Source: Orobanche coerulescens (lineage: Eukaryota > Streptophyta > Magnoliopsida > Lamiales > Orobanchaceae). From it: DNA of 64,000 nucleotides. The notes beneath the pieces are model-generated. The model saw nothing but the letters and a program-made list of their open reading frames with translations, was not told the DNA's origin and made no database searches. Location: NCBI GenBank assembly GCA_033398695.1, contig CM065814.1, positions 14,938,358 through 15,002,357 on the forward strand. The letters run 5' to 3'. The translations under genes were made by a program, and so were the position numbers. Below, piece after piece: positions 46,101-57,662 of the stretch (within the stretch, counting starts at the first letter, position 1; every line of letters starts with the position of its first letter).

Positions 46101-46873
46101 GTCTTTGGTGGACAATCGGTTACCGTCTTGGGATTTGTTGATATTATTCGATGGATCGTATTGGTCAGATATGGTAGATTTCCGTATCGTGAGTTGGTTA
46201 CGATAGTTTGAGGATCTTGAGTATTGTTTGAGGTACAATACGGATATTATGTTCGAGTTTATTGGTTAATCGAGTACGGGATGTGAAATGTGATAATGGT
46301 TATTCGATGAGAATTTCTTGAGTAAGTAAAGATTACGTTGGTCGTATTCTTATGTTGTATTCTCATTGGTATGTTATTATTAATGTGATGTGACGGTTAT
46401 CATTGTTGGATATTATGGTGACCAGTCGTGGGATTTCTTTTAGGTTCTCGGAGTATCGAGCTTGTAGCGGTCGTGAAGAGATGAGCTTCTAGGAGGATCT
46501 TGGCTAGGACATGTTACGTACATTGAGTTTATTGTTTGGTTCTTGTTTTCATTGCTAGAGTATTGTTTTGGTTGGTCTTTTTCCGCTGCGTGAGTATTTT
46601 GAGACGCACTTTTGGTATCTGGTAACTGAGGTTACTTTGGAAATCGTTTTCTAAACTTTTGAGTATCGGCTGTTTGGCCTTGCGATTTCAAATGAGTTTT
46701 ACGACGGTTTTTGATAAATGGATTTTATAAGTCTTTGTGAATTTTTAAAGATAGTACCGTCGTTGGCCTCTCGGGCATTTGTAAATGTTTGTGAAAATTT
46801 CTTTTAGCCTTGTGGGTTCCATCTCGGGGCCCACGGCGCTGTAATATTTCCGGTTAAATCTGGGGGTGTTACA
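43185..46873 (+). repeat. LARD 3' LTR
   Basis: Nearly identical to 37083-40759. Differences fall mostly in short clusters, many within CAG/CTG or CGG/CCG words. Confidence 0.93.
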
Positions 46874-47067
46874 CTAGTAAGTCATAGGTTTAGACTAGTT
46901 TTTTAGTCTGAAAAATTTATTATGAGCATGTTTGGAATGTTCCTTGGTCGAGGTTATCTTGACAGGGGATTATTTAAAATGAATGCGATGGCAAGAACAA
47001 AAATAATAAAAATAAAGATCCTTCTTCTGTTTATTTGCTCGAGTGTTCAGATTTATGACATTCTAGG
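46874..47067 (+). pseudogene. copia-B GAG-pre-integrase fragment after the split
   Basis: After the duplicated CTAGT the copia frame resumes (SHRFRLVF with stops, then MFGMFLGRGYLDRGLFKMNAM). A later SVYLLECSDL stop HSR matches the pre-integrase LWHxRLGH motif. It is cut at about 47067 by the RPN2-containing array. Confidence 0.8.
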
Positions 47068-47189
47068 GGAAAAAAATTGTCGTATGGAGAAAAATAGAGC
47101 AATCTCACCTGTTATTACAGTGCAGGGACTTTAGAGACAAGCTTATTGGTTTCTCCCCAGAAAGAATACTGACAAAATCTGGCACTGCC

Positions 47190-48022
47190 CTAGGCACAAC
47201 AGTTCAGGGGGGTTCTCGTTGATCAAATTAACCACTTTATGGAGAAACTAATGGTTGTCATTGTCGTATAGATCGAATGCTATTTGAAATGCTTTTAGCA
47301 TATCCTCGATGTCATCCGAGCCCAGCAGATGTATTAAAATGCTTGCCACACTTCCTGGATCATCCAATAACATATGCGTCTGGAAAATGTTGTAGTAATC
47401 AAAATCTTGACACCTTTGATTTACGTCGACGACAAGAAACAGCACTTGATTGAAACCATAAGAATGTTTGTCAATTGATTACAAAAATAAGATGCAAGAA
47501 CAAATAAGAACAAAAGATCTCTCACAAGAAATATATTAATGGGGTAGTGTGTCTTACCTCATGTCTATATTCGTTTTCATAAAAGCGACGAATATTCATA
47601 CAACATGCAATCGCTCCTTCAACGTCATCACTTTTAGTGATTATATCTTCAGCTAAATCGAGTCTTTTGCAATCCAGAACCATTCCCAAGGCTTCTCGAC
47701 CACACTTCTTCAGAAATGACTCCACCATTTGTTCCAATTTAGGACTAACTCTAACTTCTTCTTCTTCTTGCAGAAAAGGGTCCACATTTTTGGGTGGTCT
47801 AGACATCAGAATAATGTAATAATCAAATGCTTTACCTAGAGAACGAGGAGGGAATTAGTTAAAACAAAAAATACATATAAACATAAGCTTTGGATATAAC
47901 ATAAATGTAAACTCACGGATAATAGCACTGACATATAGTGGATCATCTGAGTGATCAAATAGAACACCAGCTTGGGCAGCAAAAATCAGTGCATCCTCAA
48001 GATTGCCAGTACAATAAGAGAC
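47190..48022 (-). pseudogene. RPN2: RPN2 fragment, minus copy 1
   Basis: RPN2 (PSMD1) is the large scaffold subunit of the 26S proteasome regulatory particle. Three exons are readable: a, 48022-47917 (SYCTGNLEDALIF, AGVLFDHSDDPLYV); b, 47835-47558 (PFLQEEEEVRVSPKLEQMVE, CKRLDLAEDIITKSDDVEGA); c, about 47447-47220 (DYYNIFQTHMLLDDPGSVAS, KAFQIAFDLYDNDN). Introns keep their GT and AG ends (GTGAGT after exon a, GTAAG after exon b), so capture was at the DNA level. It covers only an internal stretch of roughly 170 residues of a protein of about 1000. No start or stop of its own. Confidence 0.8.
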
Positions 48023-48095
48023 CTGCAAAGATAAATGTTAAGAGCTATAGGAGATGACTTTGTTTCAGTGCTCTTCTTTTAGTTATGTTATTCAG

Positions 48096-49060
48096 GGGGC
48101 GTTTGGTTTGTAGGAAAGGAATGGAATTGGGGGGAATTGGAATGGTCAATTCCATTGACTAGATTCCATTATTGTGTTTAGTTCATATTCACAAAAGGAA
48201 TGGAATCATTAAAAGGAATTGAAATCCCGTATTCACTTGATCTTCCATTCCATCGTCACCCCCTAGGATTTGAATTCCATACTTTACAAAAGATAAAATT
48301 GGACATTATAACCCTACTCATCTCTTTCTACCCCCCACAGCCGTCTACTTCGTCCTCTCCATCTCTCCTTCAATCCGACGACTACTTTTCTCAAGTCGAC
48401 GATTGCTCTGAGGTAATAGTTTTTTTTTTCTGCACAATTTTCTTAAACGTTGCTTGGATATTTCTTGATTCTACGCTGATTCAAACAGATTTTGGTATCT
48501 GTTTTGTACAATCTTCTTAAAACGATACTCTGCTCTCTTGTTCTTGTTTTTCATTCTCTAAATTTTCATGCTCTGATTATTCTTAACTCGCAGCTAATTC
48601 GATTCTTTTTTGTTTCTGCACAATCAAGTTATTCATGTTCTTCATGCTCTGATTTTGATAAGGTTCATGTTCTTGTTTGTGATTTTAAATTTGGTACGTG
48701 CTCTGAACATGGTTTTTGATTATGCTCTTTGATGCGCTTGCTCTAATTTTGTTAGTGCACCATAAAAACAATGACTGATAGGGTTCAATTTACTCTGATT
48801 ATGCTTTTGTTCTCTGTTCTTTTCTGATGTGTTTGTGGTTCTTGTGTATGTTGAAATAGGGAATAACCCAACTTAGTTTAACGACACGCAGACGTAAGCT
48901 TATAAGATGGTTGTGGAACCAAGCTACGATTGCTATTGTTTGGCATGTCTCTACAGTTTTGAAATTAATAGCCAACTATCAAAGGAATAACCCAAATATT
49001 CAATACTCTTTGACAAGTGTGGATTGATATTCAATATTACATAGGTTTGCGTATGAAAGT
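48096..49060 (+). other. Array unit head 1 with small basic ORF
   Basis: It begins GGGGGCGTTTGGTTTGTAGG, followed by internal short repeats of GGAATGGAATT. A CT-rich 5' UTR-like part leads to GCTCTGAG/GTAATAG (possible splice donor, about 48411) and an intron-like stretch. After an acceptor-like position (TTGAAATAG) a reading frame gives LTTRRRKLIRWLWNQATIAI and WHVSTVLKLIANYQRNN. The basic-then-hydrophobic N-terminus resembles the start of plant PIF/Harbinger (ALP1-like) proteins. That is impression only. Confidence 0.4.
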
Positions 49061-49091
49061 GACACTTTATGTATATCACAACTTAGTATGA

Positions 49092-49909
49092 AAGTGTGGA
49101 TTTATGCTGCCCAAGCTGGTGTTCTATTTGATCAATCAGATGATCCACTATATGTCAACGCTATTATCCGTGAGTTTACATTTATGTTATATCCAAAGCT
49201 TATATTTATATGTATTTTTTGTTTTAACTAATTCCCTCCTCTTCTCCAGGAAAAGCATTTGACGATTACATTATTATGATTTCTAGACCACCCACAAATA
49301 TGTACCCTTTTCTTCAAGAAGAAGAAATTAGAGTTAGTCCTGAATTGGAACAAATGGTGGAGCCATTTCTGAAGAAGTGTGGTCGAGTAGCCTTGGGAAT
49401 GGTGCTGGATTGCAAAAGACTCGACTTGGTTGAAGATATAATCACTAAAAGTGATGACGTTGAAGAAGCGATTGCATGCTGTATGAATATGCGTCGTTTT
49501 TATGAAAACGAATATAGACGTGAGGTAAGACACACTTGCCATTAGTATATTTCTTGTGAGAGGTCTTTTCTTCTTATTTGTTCTTGCATATTATTTTTGT
49601 AATCAATTGACAAACATTCTTATGGTTTCAATCATGTGCTGTTTCTTGTCGTCGACGTAAGTCAAAGGTGACAAGGTGTTGATTACTACGACATTTTCCA
49701 GACTCATATGTTATTAGATGATCCAGGAAGTGTGGCAAGCATTTTAATACATCTGCTGGGCTCAGATGACATCGAGGATATGCTAAAAGCATTTCAAATA
49801 ACATACGATCTATACGACAATGACAACCATTATTTTCTCCATAAAGTGGTTAATTTGATCAACGAGAGCCCCCCTGAACTGTTGTCCCTAGGGTAGTGCC
49901 ACATTATCG
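49092..49909 (+). pseudogene. RPN2: RPN2 fragment, plus copy 1
   Basis: Exon a (about 49092-49169, WIYAAQAGVLFDQSDDPLYV), exon b (49251-49524, EEEIRVSPELEQMVEPFLKK and CKRLDLVEDIITKSDDVEEA), exon c (about 49661-49905, THMLLDDPGSVASILIHLLG, NLINESPPELLSLG). The intron edges are preserved. Exon a lacks the first residues found in the minus copies and is joined to the unit head instead. Single-base damage lies at the start of exon c. Confidence 0.8.
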
Positions 49910-50021
49910 GTATTCTTTCTGGGGAGAAACCAATAAGCTTGTCTCTAAGGTTCTTGAACTGTAATAACAGGTGAGATTGCTCTATTTTTCTCGATCCAGT
50001 ATTTTTTTCTCCATACGATCT

Positions 50022-50861
50022 GGCACTGCCCTAGGGACAACAGTTCAGGGGGCTCTCGTTGATCAAATTAACCACTTTATGGAGAAACTGATGGTTGTCA
50101 TTGTTGTATAGATCGAATGCTATTTGAAATACTTTTAGAATATCCTCGATGTCATTTGAGCCCAACAGATGTATTAAAATGCTTGCCACACTTCCTGGAT
50201 CATCCAATAACATATGGGTCTGGCAAATGTTGTAGTAATCAACATCTTGACATCTTTGACTTACGTCGACGACAAGAAACAGCACCTGATTGAAACCATA
50301 AGAATGTCTGTCAATTGATTACAGAAATAAGTTGCAAGAACAAATAAGAAGAAAAGACTTCTCACAAGAAATATACTAATGGGGTAGTGTGTCTTACCTC
50401 ACGTCTATATTCGTTTTCATAAAAACGACGCATATTCATACAACATGCAATCGCTCCTTCAACGTCATCACTTTTAGTGATTATATCTTCAGCCAAGTCG
50501 AGTCTTTTGCAATCCAGCACCATTCCCAAGGCTTCTCGACCACACTTTTTCATAAATGACTCCACAATTTGTTCCAATTCAGGACTAACTCTAACTTCTT
50601 CTTCTTCTTGAAGAAAATGGTCCACATTTGTGGATGGTTTAGACATCAGAATAATGTAATCATCAAATGCTCTACCTGGAGAACGAGGAGGGAATTAGTT
50701 AAAACAAAAAATACATATAAACATAAGCTTTGGATATAACATAAATGTAAACTCATGGATATAGCGTTGACATATAGTGGATCATCTGAGTGATCAAATA
50801 GAACACCAGTTTGGGTAGCATAAATCAATGCATCGTCAAGGTTGCCTGTACAATAAGAGAC
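50022..50861 (-). pseudogene. RPN2: RPN2 fragment, minus copy 2
   Basis: Exons a (50861-50757), b (about 50675-50398) and c (about 50287-50040) read in the opposite sense to the plus copy at 49092, with about 112 bp between the two arms. Frames are open in b and c (VRVSPELEQIVESFMKKCG; DVSQRCQDVDYYNICQTHML). Confidence 0.8.
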
Positions 50862-52593
50862 CTGCAAAGATAAATGTTAAGAGCTGTAGGAGATAACTTT
50901 GTTTCAGTGCTCTTCTTTTAGTTCTGTTATTCAGGGGGGTTTGGTGTAACACCCCAATCTAGGCGGATATTACAGTGCCGTAGATCCCCGACTGGGACCC
51001 ACCAGGCGAATGAAATTGAATGAATTACACAGGGTAAATGTAGTACCGAACCACATTACGAAAATAATTACTCCGATGAGGAGTTTAAGTACAACACACC
51101 AGGACAATACCGAATACTAGTGTATTTTATATGAAGATAAAATACACAACACTGAATGAAACGGAGTATCGAATGAAAATCTGCGGCGGAAAATAAATGA
51201 CAATAATATGAATAATCGAAAAGAACAGGGCCCCCTACTAGTATCATTGGGACCACTCGTCAACATGTTATTCCCGTGCTTTGCCTTGCCATGACACGAA
51301 AAACAAAATCCCAGTAAAGTCGATTACGTAACAACAATCCTCAAGGGTTGAAAATACACAATCATGATATATCCGAAATTATGAATTATTACATTTGAAA
51401 CATACGCAATCAAACATGCTATATGAATCAACTATCGATGCGGCTCAAAGGAATGGCACCACACTACGCCCGGGATGGAAATGTGTCCGTGCACAAGCCA
51501 CCAACGATCAATACACGCGTGGTCTTGTACCTAATCAGTCTCACGAGACACATTGACTCGTGTGCACAGTCCAATGTGAGGCCAACAACCAACACACGAC
51601 CATAATGTGCCCGACATGAAAATCCTACACATACCAGCGGCACGCCAAGATGACCGGAATGCCACAATATGACAAAAGTGACAACGAAAATGAATAATGA
51701 CTCACCAAGATTAAATGATGGTGAAATGAATGATAGCTCAATGAAATAATCGGAACCGTCGTTCCTTATGACTGAGGTGATTAATTGACAATGACAAGTT
51801 TTGATACGGTTAATACAATGATGAATGAGTTACGATTATGAATGAACAACAACACAAGGAATGAATATCCTTTTAACCGAGTAAGAATTAACTTACACAA
51901 TACCGATGAAGAATGTCCGTCCACGAACAACGTCCTAACCAAGATACCGATCGCTCGAACAACCTTGAATAACAATAATTACCAACAATCGTTCAATACA
52001 CGCATCAAGTAACAAAACACGACTAACCCAACGGTCGAAACAACGATAATCAAACTCATAAGGCATTCCAACGAATACATAACCAACCACACAACTTCGG
52101 AATTATCCAATTCCGAATATGTCGAAACCAAACCAAAATGAGTATTTCGAACTAACAAAACACTTCAATGACATCAATAATCCATTAGGAATCCATAATT
52201 CATGGTTACAACAACATCAATCGGAAAATCCCCAATTAACCAAAGTCAACCCCAAGGGTTCTTGAAATAATTCCGAAAATAACCATTAAATCCGTAGGAA
52301 TATATTTATCCAAGGTAGATAATCCATATCTAACATATTCCAATGATAATCCAAGCTTACACGAAGAAATCGGAAGGAAAACCCAAAAATCCGAAATTCT
52401 AGATCCAAGAATTTAATACCTTTGATTCGATGTTAAGGAGATGATGAAGTGATGATAATCCAACTCAAAGCCTTGAAAATGATGATTGATGATAAAAGCT
52501 CGAAGAGAACTCTCCAAAATCGCCCAAATCGCCAAGAACCGACGAGAGTATGAGAAATAGATGACAAATGACGAAATCCGGCTAAACTGTCCA

Positions 52594-52600
52594 ATTTATA
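52594..52600 (-). promoter_or_regulatory. TATA box of Tekay-3 LTR
   Basis: TATAAAT on the minus strand, about 10 bp from the nearest palindrome. The other LTR has it at 59289-59295. Confidence 0.55.
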
Positions 52601-52610
52601 GCGATCCGTG

Positions 52611-53170
52611 TTAGCGTCGCTAGCTCGTGCGTAGCGTGCGCTAACGAGTAGTTTGGGTAATCCAGTATCCACTGTCCGAACACGGTAGCGCGCGCTACGT
52701 ACCTTTTGTAGCGTGCGCTATGGCCATATCATTAGCGTGCGTTAATACTCATAGTTAGCGTGCGCTAACGAATTATTTGATGCCCAGCACTGGAATCCAG
52801 AAACTATCAGTCCTCTGATCTGACCTCGATAGCGTGCGCTACGACCAACAAGTAGCGTGCGCTACAATACCGCTTGCGTACGCTAAACACCACTCCTAGC
52901 GTGCGCTATGAATAAATTCAATTCAGTCCAGTAGTCACTGGATTCAACCTGATCCGACCTTAGCGCGCGCTACACCAAATATTAGCGTGCGCTACTATAA
53001 CCCACTAGCGCGCGCTACTTACCATTCGTAGCGTGCGTTACTTAACTCACTGCGGTCGGTACCTTACGGGTGCGGCCAGGTTAAGCTTAGCGTGCGCTAA
53101 TGCTGAGTGGTGGCGTGCGCTACCTGTACTCAATTAGCGTACGCTACAGAGAGTACGTAGCGTGCGCTAC
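52611..53170. repeat. TAGCGTGCGCTA palindrome array in Tekay-3 U3
   Basis: Copies for example at 52628, 52685, 52708, 52753, 52829, 52852, 53088 and 53157. The second LTR carries the array at 59305-59850. Confidence 0.88.
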
Positions 53171-53399
53171 TCCTCACGCACAACCCACAATGAAAATGAC
53201 GATGATGATAAACACGGCACGAAACTCCAATCCGATTAGTGATGAATGACGATTGATATACGATACAATTACTCTGAATGATGAATACCATGACTGAATC
53301 TGAGTGACAATTGATTAATAATGAGTGAAAATTACTGAGTATCAATTACTGAATGATAAATACTGAATGATAATTACTGAATTACAACCGGGTATTACA

Positions 53400-53415
53400 T
53401 ACACCCCCCCTTAAA
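53400..53415 (-). other. Tekay-3 polypurine tract
   Basis: The minus strand reads TTTTAAGGGGGGGTGTA before the LTR, preceded by TTTCGAGGACGAAAC, the usual Tekay context. Confidence 0.75.
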
Positions 53416-54535
53416 AGAGTTTCGTCCTCGAAACTAAGGGTAAACAACTCGGGACATGAACTATCCATCACGATCTGCAAACAATAATGTCCAAATAGTT
53501 CTCGGGACCAAATCAATCGCATGCCCAAGTCCCCAAGTCTTGACGTCTCGGATCACAATGAACGATCTCCCAAATTATCACGAAGTCTCGGTACGACACC
53601 AAAAGGAATGCATCAAACGATCTCAAAATCTCAAGATTCTCAAATACGATCATTATAAGATAGATCAACAATAAATGATCCACAACCACGACACCTTAAT
53701 ACGGATTGAGTTATAGTCATCGAAGGCAAGGCTATATATCAAATGTACCCAACATCGATATCCTCCATACCATCGATCTCCTCGATCACAACGATTCAAC
53801 GAAGACCCAAATCTGAACTCACCGCTTAATATGACCCCGAAAGGTTACCAAAACGAGAGTGACTATGATGAATGATAAATGATTAGAAATCCGACAATGA
53901 TCAAGAATAACTCGCCGAGGTGAACTAATAACGAAATGAGTGATAACTCGAATGAAATTATTGGAACCATTGTTACCCTTGAAGTGAATGATTGGTTGAC
54001 AAATATAAGTCTAAACGGGATTGATATATGATGAATGACCTATGCGAATAATTGAACGGCGATGAAATGAATGATTATCCTATTACCGAGCAAGAATTAA
54101 CTTGCTCAACACCGGTGATGAATGTCTGTTGTAACCTCGTTAAAGCATACAACAGTTGAACTCGTCGTCTAAGATGAAGATGCTCTCCCAGCACGAATAC
54201 GACTAGAACGATCTTTTGGACGTCGGAGTCCGATGTCCCTCTGAACTCTTTCCATACCGAGGCAGGAAAGTCACGTGATAATTACAGATCTCGTATGAAG
54301 ATTGCATTATGATTTCAAGACGGAATGATAACAATGAGCATACACGCTCTAACAAAATGACTGCATTAATAATGCAATAAAACGATCGTCGACATGGCCG
54401 TGATATGAGAAGATCGCAAGAAAAAAAAAAGTGAGGTGACAAGCCTATCGATGAAATTCTGAAATGATTACCTTGAACAAGTTCACAAGGTTGAAAAATT
54501 TGATTCACAAGATCAACAATCGAACCGTGAGATGG
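53416..54535. other. Tekay-3 internal region without recognisable integrase
   Basis: Integrase and RNase H would be expected here. I cannot read any of their motifs on the minus strand. The sequence is rich in GAATGA words like the neighbouring minisatellites. Confidence 0.5.
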
Positions 54536-54750
54536 GTGGATGGTTAATGAATTAATCGAACAATGAGATTGACTCCGTGATGAATGAATTGATTGAACAA
54601 TGAGATTAACTGAGTGATGAATGAATTGATTGAACAATGAGATTGACTGAGTGATGAATGAATTAATTGAACAATGAGATTAACTGAGTGATGAATGAAT
54701 TGACTGAACAATGAGATTAACTGAGTGATGAATGAATTGACTGGACAATT
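54536..54750. repeat. 37-bp minisatellite in Tekay-3
   Basis: About 5.5 copies of a unit containing GTGATGAATGAATTGATTGA and ACAATGAGATTAACTGA. Confidence 0.88.
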
Positions 54751-55789
54751 TTAGAAAATCCTTCCACAAACCGCTGATAGTAATCGGCTAATCCGAGAAA
54801 GCTTCGGATTTCCTTAACATTTCTCGGAGGTAACCAATCTTGGGTAGCCTCCGTCTACTGAGGATCAACCCGCACTCCATCTGATGAAATTACCTGTCCG
54901 AGAAAAGTCACTTCGGACATCCAGAAATCACCTTTGGAAAAACTTTCCATAAAGTTGCTCTCGTCTTAACACGTCGAGAACCTGATGAAGATGGACCTCG
55001 CGTTCCTCTCGGTCACGAGAAGATCAAAATGTCGTCTATGAAGACAACAACAAACTGATCCAAAAGTCGATGAAAACCTGATTCATTAACTCCATGAATA
55101 CCGCAGGTGCATTAATCAACCCAACCGGCATAACCGCAAACTCATAATGACCATAGCGTGTTGAAATGCCGTCTCGTGATATCCGACTCTCGAATCGCAT
55201 CGATGATATCCGGATCTTAAGTCGATCTTGGAAAATCGAAACTCCTGAAGTTGATCCAAAGATCATCGATACGGGGTAGAGGATATTTATCCTTGATCAT
55301 CATCTGTTCAACTCCGGTAATAATACACACACGAACGAACCATACTTCTCCTTGACAGATAACACTTGGTGCTCCCCACGGGCGCACTCGGTTGGAGATA
55401 ACCTTCCTCGCACAATTACTCAAGTTGAGTCTCCATTTACGCATTTCGGTCGGGGCCATCCGATATGGTGTCTTCGATAACGGGGCGTCTGGCTCCAACT
55501 CACTCGTGAATTCCACAACTCTATGTGAAGGCAACCAAGTAACCCCTTGGGGAAATACATCGTCAATCGATTTCAATGATACCACGAATGATTGAACACC
55601 TCGATTGTCTAAGAACGGCCAAAAGGTGACAATGATATAATGAATGATTAAGTAACTCGATTGCCCATGAACGGCGATCGATGAAAATGATCTGATGAAT
55701 GATTGAATAACTCGATTGCCTATGAACGGCCAATCGATGACAATGATGTAATGAATGATTGAATAACTCGATTGCCTATGAACGGACAA
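54751..55789 (-). pseudogene. Tekay-3 reverse transcriptase remnants
   Basis: Readable pieces: a TPYRMAPTEMRKW start and a [12 protein letters not shown] segment (about 55500-55290); [20 protein letters not shown] and FMELMNQVF (about 55160-55070); and, in another frame, [20 protein letters not shown] (about 54815-54757). No intact catalytic FIDD region in a single frame. Non-functional. Confidence 0.85.
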
Positions 55790-55996
55790 TCGATGACAAT
55801 AATATAATGAATGATTGAATAACTCGATTACCTATGAACGGCCAATCGATGACAATGATATAATGAATGATTGAATAACTCGATTGCCTATGAACGGCCA
55901 ATCGATGATAATGATATAATGAATGATTGAATAACTCGATTGCCTATGAACGGCCAATCGATGATAATGATATAATGAATGATTGAATATCTCGAT
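55580..55996. repeat. 56-bp minisatellite in Tekay-3
   Basis: About seven and a half copies of a unit with GAATGATTGAATAACTCGAT then TGCCTATGAACGGCCAATCG then ATGACAATGATATAAT. The last copies are nearly identical, so expansion was recent or is ongoing. Confidence 0.92.
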
Positions 55997-56356
55997 TGTG
56001 GAATTCCTCTGCTTCCGTCATATTAAAAATTCCTCTGGAACAACGGGGATCACCTCCCTGAAGCACACATTCGACATCCAACAACGGAAATGATAGTGAC
56101 CATATGCTTACGAACATTGAAAATGATATCGTGACAATCCATCTAAGTGACACTCAATATTATATCGTCCTTAGATAAGTTCACCACGATTAGGTCCACT
56201 AACCAATCGCGGTCATTAAGCTTACCTTGGTATAATTTCCGAAAATTCTTCCATCGTCAGGTAGACCGATGGTATGAGGTCCACAAGCAATAGGACTATC
56301 CCGAAATAAGTCTACTCAAGCATGATTCGAAAATGAATGAATGCGGTGTACCAGCA

Positions 56357-56957
56357 TCAAAAGGTACACACAGGTTGAAATAAAATTACGAGTATACCTG
56401 AAATCATTCGGGCCACCGGATCGTCGATCCTCCTCATCACATGAATCTGGGATTTGTCGGCCCCCGAACCGGACGCTCCCGTCTGATAAATACGAGCTCC
56501 AACTCTATTTGCTTCCATTGTCTTAAACGACGTTGACAAAGCAGTCTGATTCTGAAACGCTGGTTGCTTCGGGGCCTGAGATGCCACCGGAGCCGACTTG
56601 GAGTTCTTTCGGCAAAAACGGGCCTTATGCCCAAAATTCCCACAATTATGACATGTGATAGACGGCGTCGTACACCTAATCTTGAAATGGCCGCGCCCCA
56701 CGGTTAAACAGATGATGGCGAGGCCATTGCTCGGGGCGAGATCCGCGGGATTAGGTGCCGTAGGAGGGCCTTCGAAAGCAGTAGGACCCGCACGAGGTTT
56801 CTTGGAGGTTGACCAACCGCCGGACCGATGCAACCGTTGATTTCTTCTTGTGAGATGAAGGTTGTTGTTCGGCACTTTCCTTAGCGGCCGTCTCATACGG
56901 GAGAGTTCGCTCGATTAAACCGGCGAGTGGCGCAATGATGATTGAGCAATCGAACAT
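56357..56957 (-). pseudogene. Tekay-3 gag C-terminal remnant
   Basis: The CCHC zinc knuckle C-H-N-C-G-N-F-G-H-K-A-R-F-C is intact. It is followed by an Ala/Pro/Gln-rich linker and VMRRIDDPVARMISG. Upstream the frame shifts repeatedly. Confidence 0.82.
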
Positions 56958-57299
56958 GGGTCATCATGGCTGCATAAAAGTGAGTGGATCAACCCGAACA
57001 TCTCTTGATCGAGCCGAGTCCTGGGTACGATTTCTGACAATAGTGATTATTCCGGGTTTCGGCCGTCTGCGGCCTCTCCCCGTGCATCCCCTGACAGCTC
57101 TCCCCATACTGAAGTAGGAAGGTCGCATAATGATTATATTTCCCGCATGATTATCACGTTATGATGATGTCATGAGATGATGAAAATGAGTATACATGCT
57201 CTAACTTAGTGATTACATGAATGATTAACTGAGGTGACATGATCATCTGATGAAATTCTAGAAATGAGTATCTTGAACAAGTTAACCAGGTTGATGATA

Positions 57300-57470
57300 T
57301 GATCTTCCAGATCAATAACTGAGTAATGAAATGAATTGAGTAATTAATGAGTTAACATGATCGTCCTGATCATAATGAATGATGAAATGAATTGAGTGAT
57401 TAATGAGTTAACATGATCGTCCTGATCATAATGAATGATGAAATGAATTGAGGATTGTTAATTGAGGAGT
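57300..57470. repeat. 58-bp direct repeat in Tekay-3 leader
   Basis: Two close copies of a block with GAGTTAACATGATCGTCCTG and ATCATAATGAATGATGAAAT, plus a part copy. Confidence 0.85.
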
Positions 57471-57646
57471 GATGAATGAATGATTATTGCCAGAAATTAT
57501 ACCATGGCGTTAGAAATCTTACAGTTCTTTCGGTCTGATTGGCTCGGCATTTGCACAGGTCACACGTGACGCGAAAGTCGATAATCTTAGTCCGATGATG
57601 ATGATTTCAAATGAGACATGACTCGGAAGGTAGTATTCAAAACCAC

Positions 57647-57658
57647 GCTCCGATACCA
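57647..57658 (-). other. Tekay-3 primer-binding site
   Basis: TGGTATCGGAGC on the minus strand, next to the 5' LTR. It has the same single deviation from the tRNA complement as Tekay-1. Confidence 0.9.
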
Positions 57659-57662
57659 ACTC

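Larger units (their letters stand above)
37083..46873 (+). mobile_element. Non-coding LTR element (LARD-like) related to Tekay-1
   Basis: The LTRs are 37083-40759 (3677 bp) and 43185-46873 (3689 bp), with termini TGTAATATC and GGTGTTACA. The TSD CTAGT lies at 37078-37082 and 46874-46878. PBS TGGTATCAGAGC is at 40765-40776, and the end of the internal region resembles Tekay (CAAGTTTCGAGGACTAAAAT). The 2.4-kb internal region encodes nothing recognisable. It inserted in copia-B. Confidence 0.9.
50945..53399 (-). repeat. Tekay-3 3' LTR
   Basis: Minus-strand TATA box at 52594-52600. About 20 TAGCGTGCGCTA-type palindromes at 52611-53170, directly upstream of it in element sense. Confidence 0.92.

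Noticed and set aside
54203..54637. 144-codon minus-strand ORF rich in His, Ser and Gln
   Set aside because: Half of it is translation of the 37-bp minisatellite, with no family motif.
55580..55996. Repeat array considered as CRISPR or centromeric satellite
   Set aside because: Contiguous 56-bp units without spacers, only about seven and a half copies, inside a degenerate element.
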